NCBI GenBank assembly: GCA_016617855.1
Contig: JAECUM010009742.1
Location: 1 to 64,000 of the forward strand
DNA length: 64,000 nt
Reading direction: 5' to 3'
Origin: Megalonaias nervosa
Lineage: Eukaryota; Mollusca; Bivalvia; Unionida; Unionidae
The position numbers and the translations under genes were made by a program. Under the pieces are notes generated by a model. It searched no databases, was not told the DNA's origin, and saw only the letters and a program-made list of their open reading frames with translations. Shown here piece by piece: positions 1 to 11,199 of the stretch. Position 1 is the first letter of the stretch; every line of letters starts with the position of its first letter.

Positions 1-3000
1 AAGAAGAAACTGGATGGTTCAGAATGTAATTATAGATAGTCTAGCCCTACTCAACCTATTAGCATTCGTGAATACTAGAATGCGCTTGAAACTGTAAATG
101 AAAGTTTGGACCTAACCATGCTCCGTAGCTTTTTGTTAAATCCACATTATTACAGCCGAACACAATTGTCACTAAAATTAAGCAACATAACAAATATACA
201 ACTTAATCAACATGTTGTTTGAAAGATTACCTGCATTCGAAAGAGATTAGCTTGAATGGTGTATCATGTTAGATGTGAACAACCAGCGTTATGCTTATAT
301 CCTGGATCCACAATACGAGTTCTAAAATAAAACATAGACATACTACTTAAGAGAAAATTAGAGTTTAAATTTTGGGATGAAAATACGTGGGTTTGCAAGC
401 GATAAAATCCAGAGATAAAATCAAACTAGGTAGCAATATTTAAACTTTGTTGAGCCAAATGTCAACACCAGGAAGGCAGTACAATAACAAAAGGTCTGTC
501 ATTCGTGGGAAATAACGATATATACAACATGTTTGATCTTAGATGAAACTAATGAAGAAAAATGAGACGTGACTTACGAGGACAACTGCAAAGTGCAATG
601 AAAATGAGCCAGACATTAGATTGCTTGAATGAAAGTCTTAGAGAACAAGATTCATTACTAAGTAACTGAAGAACTAGGATCAAGGCCTGATATCTAATCA
701 CATGGAAAATAAGATAAATATCTTCAAGCCAAGACAGCTCAAACAAAATTATTTATATTTGGTTTCTGATGGAGAGGCAAAACACGAGCATATAATCAGT
801 GCATATATCAGGGGTTTTCAGTGTGCGTTGCTTAGATATTTTTGCAGCATATCAATTGTATATATCTTATCACTAGGTAAAAACAATGGCACTGTACTTC
901 TCACAAACAGGAATGCAAAACCACTCTTTCGTTAAATATGTTCATCCAACTCATCACGGCACTGCACACCTTCCACTCGACAGTAAACAAAAGCAAACTT
1001 AAGCAGTTGGTAAACCAAATCTACGTCTGATTATCTTTATTGTACAAGGTATTTACTTTCATGTCATTAATTCCTTTTTGCTGTCTTTCTGGACTTGATT
1101 TTCATTTTCTTGATTCGATTGGTGTGACTTTAGAAGGAATTACTAATAATGCTTAAGTTTCTAACTTTAGAAGACTGTTGGTTAAAGCCCCAACATCTCT
1201 TTATTATAATGATGACCATGTCAAGTCAAATCTCTACAACATATTCATGATATATAAAAAAGCTTGGTTGCCTGATTCAGTTATAAAACACAGGATTTAA
1301 GAAGACTCTACGAAAGATAAACATAGAAAGTCTAGATCTCGGTCAGGAGCATTTAAGGTATAAATACTTGCAAAAGGAACTATCAAATTTACAAAGTGTG
1401 AGAAAAAAGCTTGGCATTCTACTAGACTTTCAGATGCTAAAAGATCAATACTCATTGCCTCACCGTGTGGTCTTCTACATCGTTTCATATATGACAATAA
1501 CCACTTAAAGGAGAAAAGGCGCTACCTAAGACTGCGTCGTAGTGTTAGGGCTCAAGGTCTTAAACTGTGTAACAGAAAAAATTCAAAACAAACCAGTTTA
1601 GTAAAATCAACCAATAAATTATTTCCTTAGTATGCAAAGTGAAGATTCAAAAGACAATTTTAGTATGAAATTTAAACGAAATCTTAAATTTTTTAACCAT
1701 CAATAGGGACTTGGTAATTCCAACAAATAGTTTAAATAAATAGGTCCTCTCAAATTATATATTTGAAGACAATTATAAGTGATTACACAGACTGATTATA
1801 AAAGAGGAACAACTAGTTGTTTACTAAAACGCTATTTATCCATATTTCACTTAATCAATATCGCAATAGAATTAAATGGATAACTAATTGAAACATCCAT
1901 CACATTGTCAATAAGCTTTCCAGAGCATTCTATGCACGCAAAGAAGGTCACGAACTGAAATCAAATTCAAGAAAACATCTTGTTTACTTCTTACAATTAT
2001 GTAACCTATCAGATCGGAACAACCTTCAATCAGAGAATGAGAAATATTATACATTTGAAAATTGTTGCAAACCCACTATCAAAGCCAAATATTCCTTTTC
2101 GATTGTGGAATAAGTTCTATAATGCTTGTATAATTGTTTAGTGGTATGGGCAAGAGTGCAAGAACTATATCACCACGTCGAAAGGTTATTTTCATTTATT
2201 CATCTGTTATACCTTAATATCTATTTTGACTGAATAGAGTGAAGATTATGTCTTCCTACTTCACGCGCATTTGACAACTTATATTTGAAATCAGACACAT
2301 AGTGAGGAATGTTAATCAGGAAGATTAGCATTGATTAATATTGGACTTTTCATTTGAATGAAATTTCACTTTTAATAACTTCAATGATCCACGGACAGTA
2401 TGTCCAAAAACTAGTTGCAAAAGACTAAAACCCATTAACTATTGAACTGATATCTAAGAGAAAAAAATTCAGAATATCAACACAGTCATCTCAATACTTT
2501 GCGGTATTGAAGCAGTATAACCGAGTTAAATTGTTTAATTTTTGTATTATGTGATGAAAGTCCAAAGATATAATCTACACACAAACACAATTATGATAAC
2601 CAAATTTACTTTACATACGTTGAATAACTTTGCACAATATTGTTAACAAATTTTTGAAACGAACTTCTAAGACCTCAAAGTTAAATATATGTTTAAATTA
2701 TTGAACAGTTGATTACTCCGGTTAAATGTATATAACTCAGAATATGCCTATCATAATAAAATGTTTTACGTTTAGTGGGTTTTGGCGCAATCACGCTAAC
2801 AAAAGTTTTGGACAAAAAAATTTCCAGTTACTAAAAGTTCAAAGTTGTCTAACATGCCTTTAGATTGATATAAGGGAGTGAAAATCTAATCAAGTCATCT
2901 ACATGTGACCATAATAAAGTGTGTAGGTTAACTTTTGGGGTGTCGCTATAAAACGGATGCAGGGGTGGGTTAGAGTCCTTATGTTAATGAAATAAGACGT

Positions 3001-3521
3001 CAAAAGGAGGCGGTTTAACTATGTGTATAAATGTCAAAAAGACTGTTCAGCTAAAAGTACAGCACAATTTTAAAGCTCCAATCAACTTTATCAGATCAAT
3101 ATTGAACGATTGATCAAGAAAAGAAGAGATACAACGTTTGCAAAATAAAACTAGATTGAAAGCCGCACATGGTAACACATTGGTTGCACGTAACCACATT
3201 ATATACGCAATTTAATCCTTCTTCAGAGGTTCACTAGGGCAAGCGATTAACAGCGACTCAGGTCATAGTAACAATTATATCATCACTTTACGTGACATTG
3301 ACAAATTAAATCATGCCGCAAATGTAACATTTGTATTCCGCACAGTTGACAACCTAGCCTCAACACATTAGCAATTATTTCACGTCGCAGAAATGGTCTT
3401 AGATTCACAAAATATGCTACTTTATAAGTGAAATTTAAATAAAATTGTGTTGATATTTACGGATTTAATTACGATCCATCACTCTTTGTTGAATACAAAT
3501 TTCACACGTTACATATAGAAG
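1..3521. other. AT-rich non-coding block, little recognisable content
   Basis: No convincing gene was seen. A 70-codon open stretch on the plus strand at about 1,295-1,503 has a charged, helix-like composition but matches no family I recognise and may be chance or a remnant. A short Gypsy scrap lies at about 2,068-2,130 and is listed separately. The rest is AT-rich sequence with short poly-A/T runs. Confidence 0.5.
2068..2130 (-). mobile_element. Short Ty3/Gypsy RNase H scrap
   Basis: About 60 bases resemble the RNase H segment of the Gypsy element at 20,360-20,420. Both share a stretch that on the minus strand encodes the start of the conserved 'IEKE.LAL' helix. The flanks do not align, so this is only a fragment. 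Its orientation matches the 19-24 kb element. Confidence 0.45.
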
Positions 3522-3636
3522 ATTTTCACATAAAAGATGACCTTCACGACTACTACGTAAAGCACCCATTGATTCTATTTGATACTTTCTACGAGTTCAG
3601 TGTGATTGTTCAAGTCTGTAGTTTGATATACTCTCA
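3522..3636. repeat. Rearranged partial copy of the 4.0-4.5 kb exon
   Basis: Bases 3522-3600 are an exact inverted copy of 4329-4407, 79 of 79 bases by eye. Bases 3601-3636 are an exact direct copy of 4290-4325, 36 bases. In the exon at 4001-4476 these two pieces are adjacent, so here one piece is in sense and its neighbour in antisense. The copy has no open frame across the join. This arrangement suggests a replication template switch, not a simple inverted duplication. The perfect identity suggests a recent event. Confidence 0.85.
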
Positions 3637-3985
3637 ATTCATCCAAATAAAAATGCCTAAAAATAACTAACTTATGCACAGCTGCAGTAAACTTTCATAT
3701 TGAGCTGCCAACTGAAAGATTGGTATGCTTTCATAGAATTCTGTGATACATTACATGTATCTCTTTGTCTTACACTAGTTTTTGATCCGTCAGTCGAGTG
3801 CCCTTGCAATGATTGGTTAATTACTTTCCTAATGGAGACAATTAAAGGTACACGCGTCTATGCAGCAAGAGTTTAGTCCTTCAAAGGTTCGTACAAATGA
3901 GTTGTTATCTTCAAATCCACTTGCAAATCCACTCTCTGCTATTAACATCTGGAATGTGTAACATTTAATTTCTCTGTCTGTACAA

Positions 3986-3991
3986 TTTATT
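3986..3991 (-). promoter_or_regulatory. Polyadenylation signal AATAAA
   Basis: AATAAA on the minus strand lies 10 bases beyond the TGA of the candidate terminal exon. Such hexamers are common by chance in AT-rich DNA, so its position is the only support. Confidence 0.35.
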
Positions 3992-4000
3992 TATCCTGGT

Positions 4001-4476
4001 TCAACTGAAGAGTTTGACCAGTATGTATTGGCTCATTGCCCAAACGTATAAAGTTTTGAAAATAAGACACATGATATATGACCTTGACCTCACGTCCCAT
4101 TTTATATTCCAAAAACCATCCATATGATATTGGCCAATTGCCGTAGCGTATCGGCTTCGTGCCATGCTAATATGAACTCTAATGCAAGCTTCAATCATAA
4201 TAAACATGAAATAGTTGGCCAAAGGTCCACATTCGACACCCGATATCTTTAAACTGGCATCATGAGCTAAACCAAGTGTACCGTAATAGTGTGATTGTTC
4301 AAGTCTGTAGTTTGATATACTCTCATTTCTGAACTCGTAGAAAGTATCAAATAGAATCAATGGGTGCTTTACGTAGTAGTCGTGAAGGTCATCTTTTATG
4401 TGAAAATGTTGCAGTGTGACATCATATTTTTTTACATTCTGGCAATTAGCCTCTGATATATAAGACTCATTCAGAC
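4001..4476 (-). CDS. Candidate terminal coding exon, unknown protein
   Basis: An uninterrupted minus-strand frame of 157 codons plus a stop (TGA at 4003-4001) runs down from a possible splice acceptor, with AG at 4478-4477 after a short AT-rich tract. Counting from that acceptor, the exon opens with two bases that complete a codon from a phase-1 upstream exon. The product is mixed and protein-like, with Asp/His/Tyr-rich early residues (HDYYVKHPLILFDTFYEF), a CGPLANYF segment, three cysteines and many aromatics. I do not recognise the family. A polyadenylation hexamer follows 10 bases after the stop. The open length is unusual for DNA this AT-rich. It could be the last exon of a secreted or membrane protein gene, or a recently silenced pseudogene. 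The weak polypyrimidine tract is a caution. Confidence 0.5.
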
Positions 4477-6029
4477 CTGAATAATATTTATTTCAGTAGT
4501 GCAGATACCGTATGGAATCTGAAAGATATAGTAAGCCTTTCTGAAATATATGTTACGAGACCCTAAAATCTTTCATCGTCTCAGCAAATATGTCATCAGC
4601 TACATTATTATCTAGCGTGAAATATCTGCTAAATAAAAATATTTTTTTTCCTATATTGTTTTGTATGAATTGTACCTAATCGTAACCTACATATTTTACA
4701 AGTGACTTGATGCGGTGACTATCATTACCTGAATCAATATAAATAAATACTGTGATCCATTTTGGCTGTTTAAAATTACCATAGACTTTGCATTTTCAGT
4801 TTGCTGCATACTAGTCCCGCTACCTACTTAGTTGTAAAGTACCTGCATGCAACATGTACCTCTTAAATGATTGGCCTGTAACATTTGTGCAGTTAACTGA
4901 AGTACATAAAACCCCTGCAAGTCATACATAGGACCAGCACATTGACCTGGACTGCTTCATTGTACACACAATTTGGTTAAAATGGTGCTTTGTGGGTTTG
5001 AATATCTTTGCGTCACGAGTGTCAATAATTCATGATTTCGTAAGACTATTCTAGTGCTGGAACACTTGTTTGCTACTCACGTTCGAGACTCAGTTTTGAT
5101 TTACAGAGTGCATGGTCTACCCATTGCTTCTTTGCTCATTTGTTAACCATTTACTGAAAGTTTCATAGTGAATAACTTTTTAGGAACTTCTTTCGGTTCA
5201 AGGTCATCATTCCTCTTGCTCTAAGTACTTTCTGGGACGCAATTGTCATCGCCTTGCACATGACATATCTCAGATTTCGTTCAGTGGTGTTTTATGGGCT
5301 TGAAAATATTATGTTTTTCATGAGTTTTCAGAAAGTCCGGGGTGGAGTGGGGTGAGGTCTGATGAGTTTGAATCGTGTTGCCAAAATATGTGGTGTGGGG
5401 TGGGTGGGTGGGAAGAAAGCTCAGCTTTGTAGTGATAATCTATTAACTGATTCGGTTTCCTAATTGAAAGCAGAGTTTAAAATGAATATATGTCTATGCC
5501 TATGAAGGCGTTTTGTGATAGTGATTGGTTTCAAAGCTAGATACTCGACTGCGGCTTTGGGCAAAACCAGTCTAGTGCTTCCGAAAAGGAAATGGCAGCA
5601 AATGTGACAAAGATTTATATTCTTTAATATGCATATCAGTGACACATATTTGTACATTTGTAATGGCAGCTGAGAATGAGATGGATTGTAAATCATTAAT
5701 TTGAAACAAAACCAATATCAAAGAAAATGCATAATATACGTCACTTACACTGGGTGACGTCAAGTGCATATAATGTACTTAATGATATTGAACCACGTCA
5801 TGGAGAATTTGCTGCAATACCGCACTTGCGCGTTTCTAGGAACGGATGGAATAGTTCGCTGAATCATGTAGAAAAAAAAAAAACTTTTTTTCGTCCTATA
5901 CGCTACTAACTTTTCTCTGCTTTAAAAAGTTGTTAACATTCATGGGGTTCTTAAGGCAAAGATAAACGTCAGTGTTTCGAAAATGCTGGTCAATGCCTGT
6001 AACCTTTTGAGGTAGCCTGTTCGTTCTTC
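4477..6029. other. Intergenic or intronic block
   Basis: No gene recognised. It contains a G-rich run of GGGGTGGG type at about 5,340-5,412 and a poly-A/poly-T pair at 5,871-5,890. Short open frames at 5.46-5.9 kb look like chance. Confidence 0.5.
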
Positions 6030-6440
6030 TTTCGTTTGCCTCCGCTTCGGCTTCTCTTAGTCCACATTTTAGCCAGTGGATCTGTCAATGTCCGCGTTGA
6101 TAATGTTGAATACCAGATCGGGATGGCAGCGGATTTGCTAGCAACGGATTTACCAGTAAAGGATTAGATGGCAAATTCAGCGATGTATTTTAAAAAATCA
6201 TTTTGTGGCGCTAACCCATATGAATCAAAATAAACAATACTACGTGGGTCGATAGCATATGCAACACAGTGAGTACCTAAACGAGAACTACCATCGAGAT
6301 TAGTGATACCAGTTTAAATGCTATTTGGTTATTCTGCTAACTGATCACGCATGAAAACTGTGCCAATGTGTTTGACGGTTAATCCCCAAGCAACATCAAG
6401 TAAATCAAAATTGGACATGGAAAGCTTGCATCCTGGGAGT
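6030..6440 (-). pseudogene. Adenain-like cysteine protease remnant
   Basis: Read on the minus strand, a frame carries an N-terminal NFDLLDVAWGL segment, then after two stops a GTHCVAYAIDPRSIVYFDSYG segment near 6,285-6,220. The GTH histidine followed 13-14 residues later by YFDSYG matches the His/Asp layout of adenovirus-type maturation proteases, which are standard Polinton genes. A Trp usually follows the catalytic His; here it is Cys. I could not find a convincing catalytic Cys region downstream, where the reading breaks into a Lys/Arg-rich tail. Premature stops lie near 6,329 and 6,316. It is the third member of the block in order. Confidence 0.5.
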
Positions 6441-6773
6441 CTTAGTGAAACATTCCTGGCAGTCGCAGACACTGACCGTACCGAACTCGCGAAGGAATAG
6501 TTCCTGTACATTTTTTCTTTTTTCTGTTGAGGTCTTTGGGCCGGACCTTAGACCATTCCCCGTTCTTTTTTTTAATACCATGTCGGCAGCTGTTCCAACG
6601 GTACCTAGTGCGGGTGCTTTTTCAACAGCTGGAGCTGCGACTGAAATCAATTCTGGTATAGATGCAAGAGGCGGGAATATACCACCATTCATTATTGTAT
6701 CTTTGATTGTTCTCGCAGAAAGATTAAGTCTAACGCCAGTCTTTAATTTCTTGGCGTCATTAAAGTATTTCAT
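6405..6773 (-). pseudogene. Small basic minor-capsid-like protein (pX-like), open remnant
   Basis: An open frame of 122 codons starts at 6773, just after the capsid-like remnant. Residues about 29-65 form a proline/glycine/alanine-rich hydrophobic stretch beginning GGIFPPLASIPEL and ending in a basic Lys/Arg/Gly segment near residue 68. Small proteins with a hydrophobic Gly/Pro/Leu core flanked by basic residues sit beside capsid genes in Polintons, adintoviruses and adenoviruses, where they bind DNA or help membrane disruption. That role is inferred from composition and position only. The last 40 residues look unlike this pattern and may be out of frame. Confidence 0.4.
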
Positions 6774-6962
6774 CTAATGTAGAGTCAGCGACAACTTATT
6801 TGGGCCATGCAACGCCGCTGATTTCAGTATTATTGTTGTTCCTCGATTCCTTTTTGATGCCGTTTTGCAGCTCTTTAATCTGACCAATAGTCATGGTAAC
6901 ATTAAAGTGTTGATATGACAGTTTATACAATATCATGAATTATTCAATCACAGTCTTTTTAC

Positions 6963-7935
6963 AGTGCGAAATAATAGATCGGATGTAACGTTGTGAAATC
7001 GCACTGAGATATTTGCAGAATAGAATCAACATTCTGATCACGCCCCAAAAATGTCATCAAACGATGATACTTACGTGCAACGTGATTGTTCTCAAAATTC
7101 AATAACACTTCTTCGGATGGTTATTGATGTCCGTTTATTCTTAGATAATCTTCACTAACCCCGAACGTATGAAACAACATTGGGTTTCGCGTTTGTGAAT
7201 CTACTCAGGCGGTATCGTGAAGCGCTTTGAATACATGTCGTGGTGCTGGAACTCCCTGCTGTGATGCTAAAAATTGCTGTGTGAGTAAACCAGCAACATT
7301 ACTTTGCATACTATCTGTGGTCATCGTCAACGATGACAACGTAGATTTGCCACCACTATGCCTAAAAAAGAGCAGACGTTGTTCTTCAGTCAGCGATGGT
7401 ATCCACTGTTGGCATCCAAATTTTTGTCAGTCTGACTTTACCAGCATCATCCCCAGCGGCGCGCCAGATTGCATTGATGTTGCTGGCTGTTTGAACAAGT
7501 ACAACTGTGTGTTTAGCACCGGAAATAACTTTTCTAACATTTCTGCAAAATCCAAATATATGTGACAGTGGAATTGCACATGAACATTCTTCATCGCCGT
7601 TTAACATTGATATACATGTCGCGAACCCCTGGCTAAAATGTTCATTCATCGATGCGACTGCATCTATAGCAGCGTTCATTGTTATGTTACGGCTCTCGGA
7701 CTGATCAGTGGTATCTTTGGCGAACATCACTGACGGACCAGCGGACCGTGAATAATTATCGGAATGATTCAATATTCTTTCCATCAATCATGGATGTGGC
7801 ACTGTTAAACGACACCATGACATCATTGTTAAAAAACCAACTCGATCTCCAATTCCACACGTGTATCATCTGCCTTCAGATGATGACCTTCGATCTCAAT
7901 AAATGCCTCAAATTTTTTCTTCAAATGGCGTTTCA
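6963..7935 (-). pseudogene. Capsid-like protein remnant (Polinton/adintovirus type)
   Basis: The best-kept part is an open frame of 133 codons at 7787-7386. It carries an IPLSHIFGFC segment followed by a GAKHTVVLV segment and an AGKVRLTKI.WMP segment. I associate this spacing with a jelly-roll capsid-like protein found in Polinton-related elements of many invertebrates. Upstream on the same strand, a basic N-terminal piece lies at about 7,935-7,830. Downstream, a CDFTTLHPIYYF segment near 6,990-6,965 resembles the C-terminal part. Stops and frame changes separate these pieces, so no functional product is expected. In such elements the protein would form the virion shell. An alternative is another repeat-encoded protein of unknown role. 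Confidence 0.5.
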
Positions 7936-8029
7936 TGATGAAAATCTGGTTGTGGTTCTGGAGCGCGCTACTATAGCGCCCATGACGCAGCTTCTTCTTT
8001 CTTCTTCCTTATTTCAGATCTAGGTTTTA

Positions 8030-8674
8030 CGTGTGATTTTCTCCTTTCTTCATTAGCTTTTTCAAGCTGAAGCCTATTTTCTTTGGTTTTTCATTTCCTG
8101 TCGTTCTCTTGCAGCATATTCCTCAACCGCTTGTTTAAAGATTTCAAAATGTTCGTCTTCCCTTCTAACTTCCTGAATATTCACATCGACGCGATATACA
8201 TTTATGACCCAAGCGGCAGATTTTAGATAGTAAATATATTCGAGTTTTACTTATTGATCTCTACCAGCCAATCCAAACGTGGCAATATAAGGTATTTTGA
8301 TTTGATCCCTGAGAGCTGCAATACATTCCGCAGTAAATATATCGATTATTTAGTTCCAAAGTGTGGTGGTGGCTGTGATTGAAGAGGTTGCTGGGGTGGC
8401 GGTTGAGCGAGTTGTAAACGATCAGCAATATCGGCAGGTAATATCTCAAGAGGTTTTTGTGTTCCCTCAGTTGCTGTAACAATATTTTGGTTGATTTGAC
8501 AATTGGTTTAAATAACTGTTATGTACCTACTCTAAATTCCACTTGAGTTTCCTGACGCTATTTAAGTAGCTGTTTGACAGAATCAGGGAGGGGTAGATGT
8601 TTCTTAATTGTCTCTAGTCGTTGTCGAGGTAGATTAGCAGCACGATCTTACATAAACAGAGAAGAATTACTCAT
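8030..8674 (-). pseudogene. Broken ORFs upstream of capsid-like remnant
   Basis: A possible start ATG at 8674 begins a frame rich in basic and hydrophobic residues that soon meets stops. Other frames then carry a proline/glutamine-rich tract (about 8,335-8,470) and a charged Glu/Arg/Lys-rich stretch (about 8,080-8,200) that looks helical. The pieces probably derive from one or two genes of the same viral-like block, since strand and spacing agree. No family was recognised. At least three stops and shifts break it. Confidence 0.35.
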
Positions 8675-8749
8675 TATTATTGTTATTAAAACAATGATTT
8701 AATTACAATCACCTCTCAGCACATCAATAATAACTCAGTTATTTTATAA

Positions 8750-9181
8750 CACACCCTGCTACCCACGTGGACACCCCCTATAAGGGGGGGTGGCACTCCT
8801 CATGATGTCGTCGTTGACACAGGGTAGAAAGCTCGGATCGGTGTTTTTAATACAATATCTAAAACATTTTAAGGTCTCCATTTCAGAAACGGACCCTTAA
8901 AAATGCCCCAATAATGTCGTTTCAGCCCTCCTGCTACGCATTCAAATATCAGTGCCCGGGCGGCATCGCCGGCGACGTGCGCGGCCCTAATTTTTGGATT
9001 TTTGTAGCACCCCCAATTCCTCTGCGGTGGATATCGCATGGGGGCGTACTGGGCATTATTTTACCTCTTGTAATATTTTGTCGCAGGTCACTGTGACATT
9101 TTTGGCAGAAGGTTCGGTTTAAAAAACTGACCCTTAAATACGTCCCAAAAAGATCGGTCTCCCCCACACCGCTGCTGCTGC
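8750..9181. other. GC-rich block with internal repeats; possible element terminus
   Basis: This tract is clearly richer in GC than its flanks. It holds a CCACGTGG palindrome (8763-8770), a C/G hairpin with CACCCCC and GGGGGTG arms around TATAA (8772-8792), and an imperfect ~33 bp direct repeat (about 8888-8920 and 9125-9157, both with GACCCTTAAA). It ends sharply where the dispersed repeat at 9182 starts. It lies just outside the viral-like block and could be that element's terminal region, but no inverted partner was found. Confidence 0.35.
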
Positions 9182-11193
9182 TCCAATAAACACGTTTAAA
9201 ATATATCTTTTCTAAATGCGTTTTAAATTCTAAGCATGATTAGAATTCAGAGATATCCATATCATGGTATATGTATCTCACAAGTACAATTACACAGAGC
9301 GGTAGAGTTCATGTTTAGTCCGGATTCAAAGCATGGGTACTATACGACAAAAATCTTGCATCTGCGGATAAATTAAATCGTGACTATATCCGCTACCACC
9401 AGTCCATTCCCCCTCCGCAAGAAAATAAAATAACAAAACAATATTTTAGAACTCTTTCAAACTAAAGTGTCACATGACCCTTCATTGTTTGCAGTCTCTT
9501 TCTCTGTGCGTTATTTTAATTGCTTATCTGTCCAAGTCAGTCTTTTGTCAAGGATATATTTTGGTATATCAGCTTAAACACTTCATCCACTATGAAGTGA
9601 TTATCACACGTATAACAACTGCATCCTGGAAGAAAGATTTGTGTACAATTAATAACATATGTAAAGTTGGTTTATGAATAGTTTTCTATCTTTTAAAAGA
9701 CGCACTTTAGATCTTGAAAGTATTTTGTATTGCGTTCTATATAGCATTGAAGTACTTACCACTTTCTTTGTTTAAATCGTTTTCCTCCGATTTTAAACGT
9801 TGCGCTTAATATAGCTGACAAGGCGTTTTAAAGTTTTTTAAATGTATTTATTAAGTATGTTTCAAGCATGGTTATATTGCTGGATCTAGGCACGTGCGCT
9901 AGGAAAAAATTAAAGGTACAAGTGTACCTTCTATTCATGAATCACCCTTAACACTAAATTTAATTTTCAAAGTTTGGTTTTAAATATTGTACTCAGAAAA
10001 AGATAGAATTTATTTGTACATGAATTGATATAGTATACAATGTTGTGCAAGTACTTTCACTGATGTTACCAAAAGACAAATACAATACCCACTCACTAAC
10101 AAACAAGCAAACAGTAGACAAAATAAAACACCAAACACATCAACAAAAATAAAGCATAACTTTCTCTGTACGGGTTAATATAGTGTGCACTATTTTGTTA
10201 ACGGTTTCACTGATGTTCACCCCTAACGTAAATGGTTTATAATTTGGAAGTCTTTTTATGGAGTTCCTTTTTTTAACAGTGTGCGGGCTGTAATTTGGTA
10301 GTTCTATGACTCGCTCCCTTCGTCATAAAAATTTACTTGACTTTAAAAAATCTTTCTCGACACATTTCTGACCAAAGTAAAAGGCCGCTTTTGCATTTCT
10401 CGAATAACGTTTCCTTGTCATGTTTAGAAATGATTTAAGAGAGGCCCGGAAAAAAAATGACTTTGCTGTTTGGTCGACCGCGTTAGCAAAGTGTGTAGTG
10501 GTTGTGCAGTACTAAGACCGTCATTCTTCTAACGAAATGTAATATTTAATCGTAGCAAAATGAACGAAGCAAAATGGTGTACAAGAGATCTCCATCATTA
10601 CTGTACACATGTCCATTTTTTGGACAAATGCTTTTGGGTTATTTGCATTTTTATAAGTTTATTTTCCCTATACTATAACATTGCTGGCCCACTCATTTCT
10701 TTTGCAAACAAAATATTCCCAGGTCAATGTACTGTAGAGTATGCATTTATTTTGTCTTTTACAACGATATACAAAACTTCCGGACAAGACTTGTCGCCGG
10801 TGAATTTACAAGGTTTATAAATGCCCTTTGTTTCTGGCTCCTCGTCCAGATAGTCATAAAGCAATATTATGCATGCGACCTAATGAATAATATATTAAAT
10901 GCTTATGTCTGCAGCAAGATATTATTGACTCAATACATTTCTCTAGATTGAGGTCTTAACAATTAGTAAAACTGTAACATTGTTTCAAATTTAGACAAAA
11001 TTTGCAGATAGAGTACAAAACGTAATTTTATAAAATTAAATATTCTATTATTGTCTGAACCATTAGGAATACTACCAAATTGCTAAAGATTTGTCGTTTC
11101 TGACAGTATCCCTTTGTTATACCTATTAATGTTTCTATATACTATTGCAAAATATACTGCAGAGAGGAAATCAATAGATCTTGAAGGAACTAA
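9182..11193 (+). repeat. Dispersed ~2 kb repeat, copy 1
   Basis: This segment aligns by eye along most of its length, with indels, to 58,553-60,721 in the same orientation. Shared landmarks are the TTTTAAATTCTAAGCATG-like start (9,220 and 58,595), a GGTACAAGTGTACC-type palindrome (about 9,914 and 59,273), a TTTGCTGTTTGGTCGACC-like segment (about 10,464 and 59,851) and TTATGTCTGCAGCAAG (about 10,902 and 60,472). No open frame is conserved between copies. It is probably a non-autonomous or decayed mobile element, or a segmental duplication. The boundaries at 9,182 and 11,193 are sharp. Confidence 0.75.
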
Positions 11194-11199
11194 CAGATT

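Larger units (their letters stand above)
6030..8674 (-). mobile_element. Decayed Polinton/Maverick (adintovirus-like) gene block
   Basis: Three or four minus-strand remnants lie head to tail without spacers: an unrecognised fragment (about 8,674-8,030), a capsid-like fragment (about 7,935-6,963), a short basic glycine/alanine/proline-rich protein (6,773-6,405) and an adenain-like protease remnant (about 6,440-6,030). All have stops or frame breaks except two open cores. Same-strand packing of capsid, small basic minor-capsid protein and protease is characteristic of Polinton/Maverick and adintovirus-like elements. The block is somewhat richer in GC than its surroundings. No integrase, packaging ATPase or polymerase was seen next to it, and terminal inverted repeats were not proven. 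Assignment rests on remembered family patterns, not on a search. Confidence 0.55.

Noticed and set aside
5340..5412. G-quadruplex-type regulatory element
   Set aside because: G-rich runs are present but there is no neighbouring gene start and the spacing is irregular.
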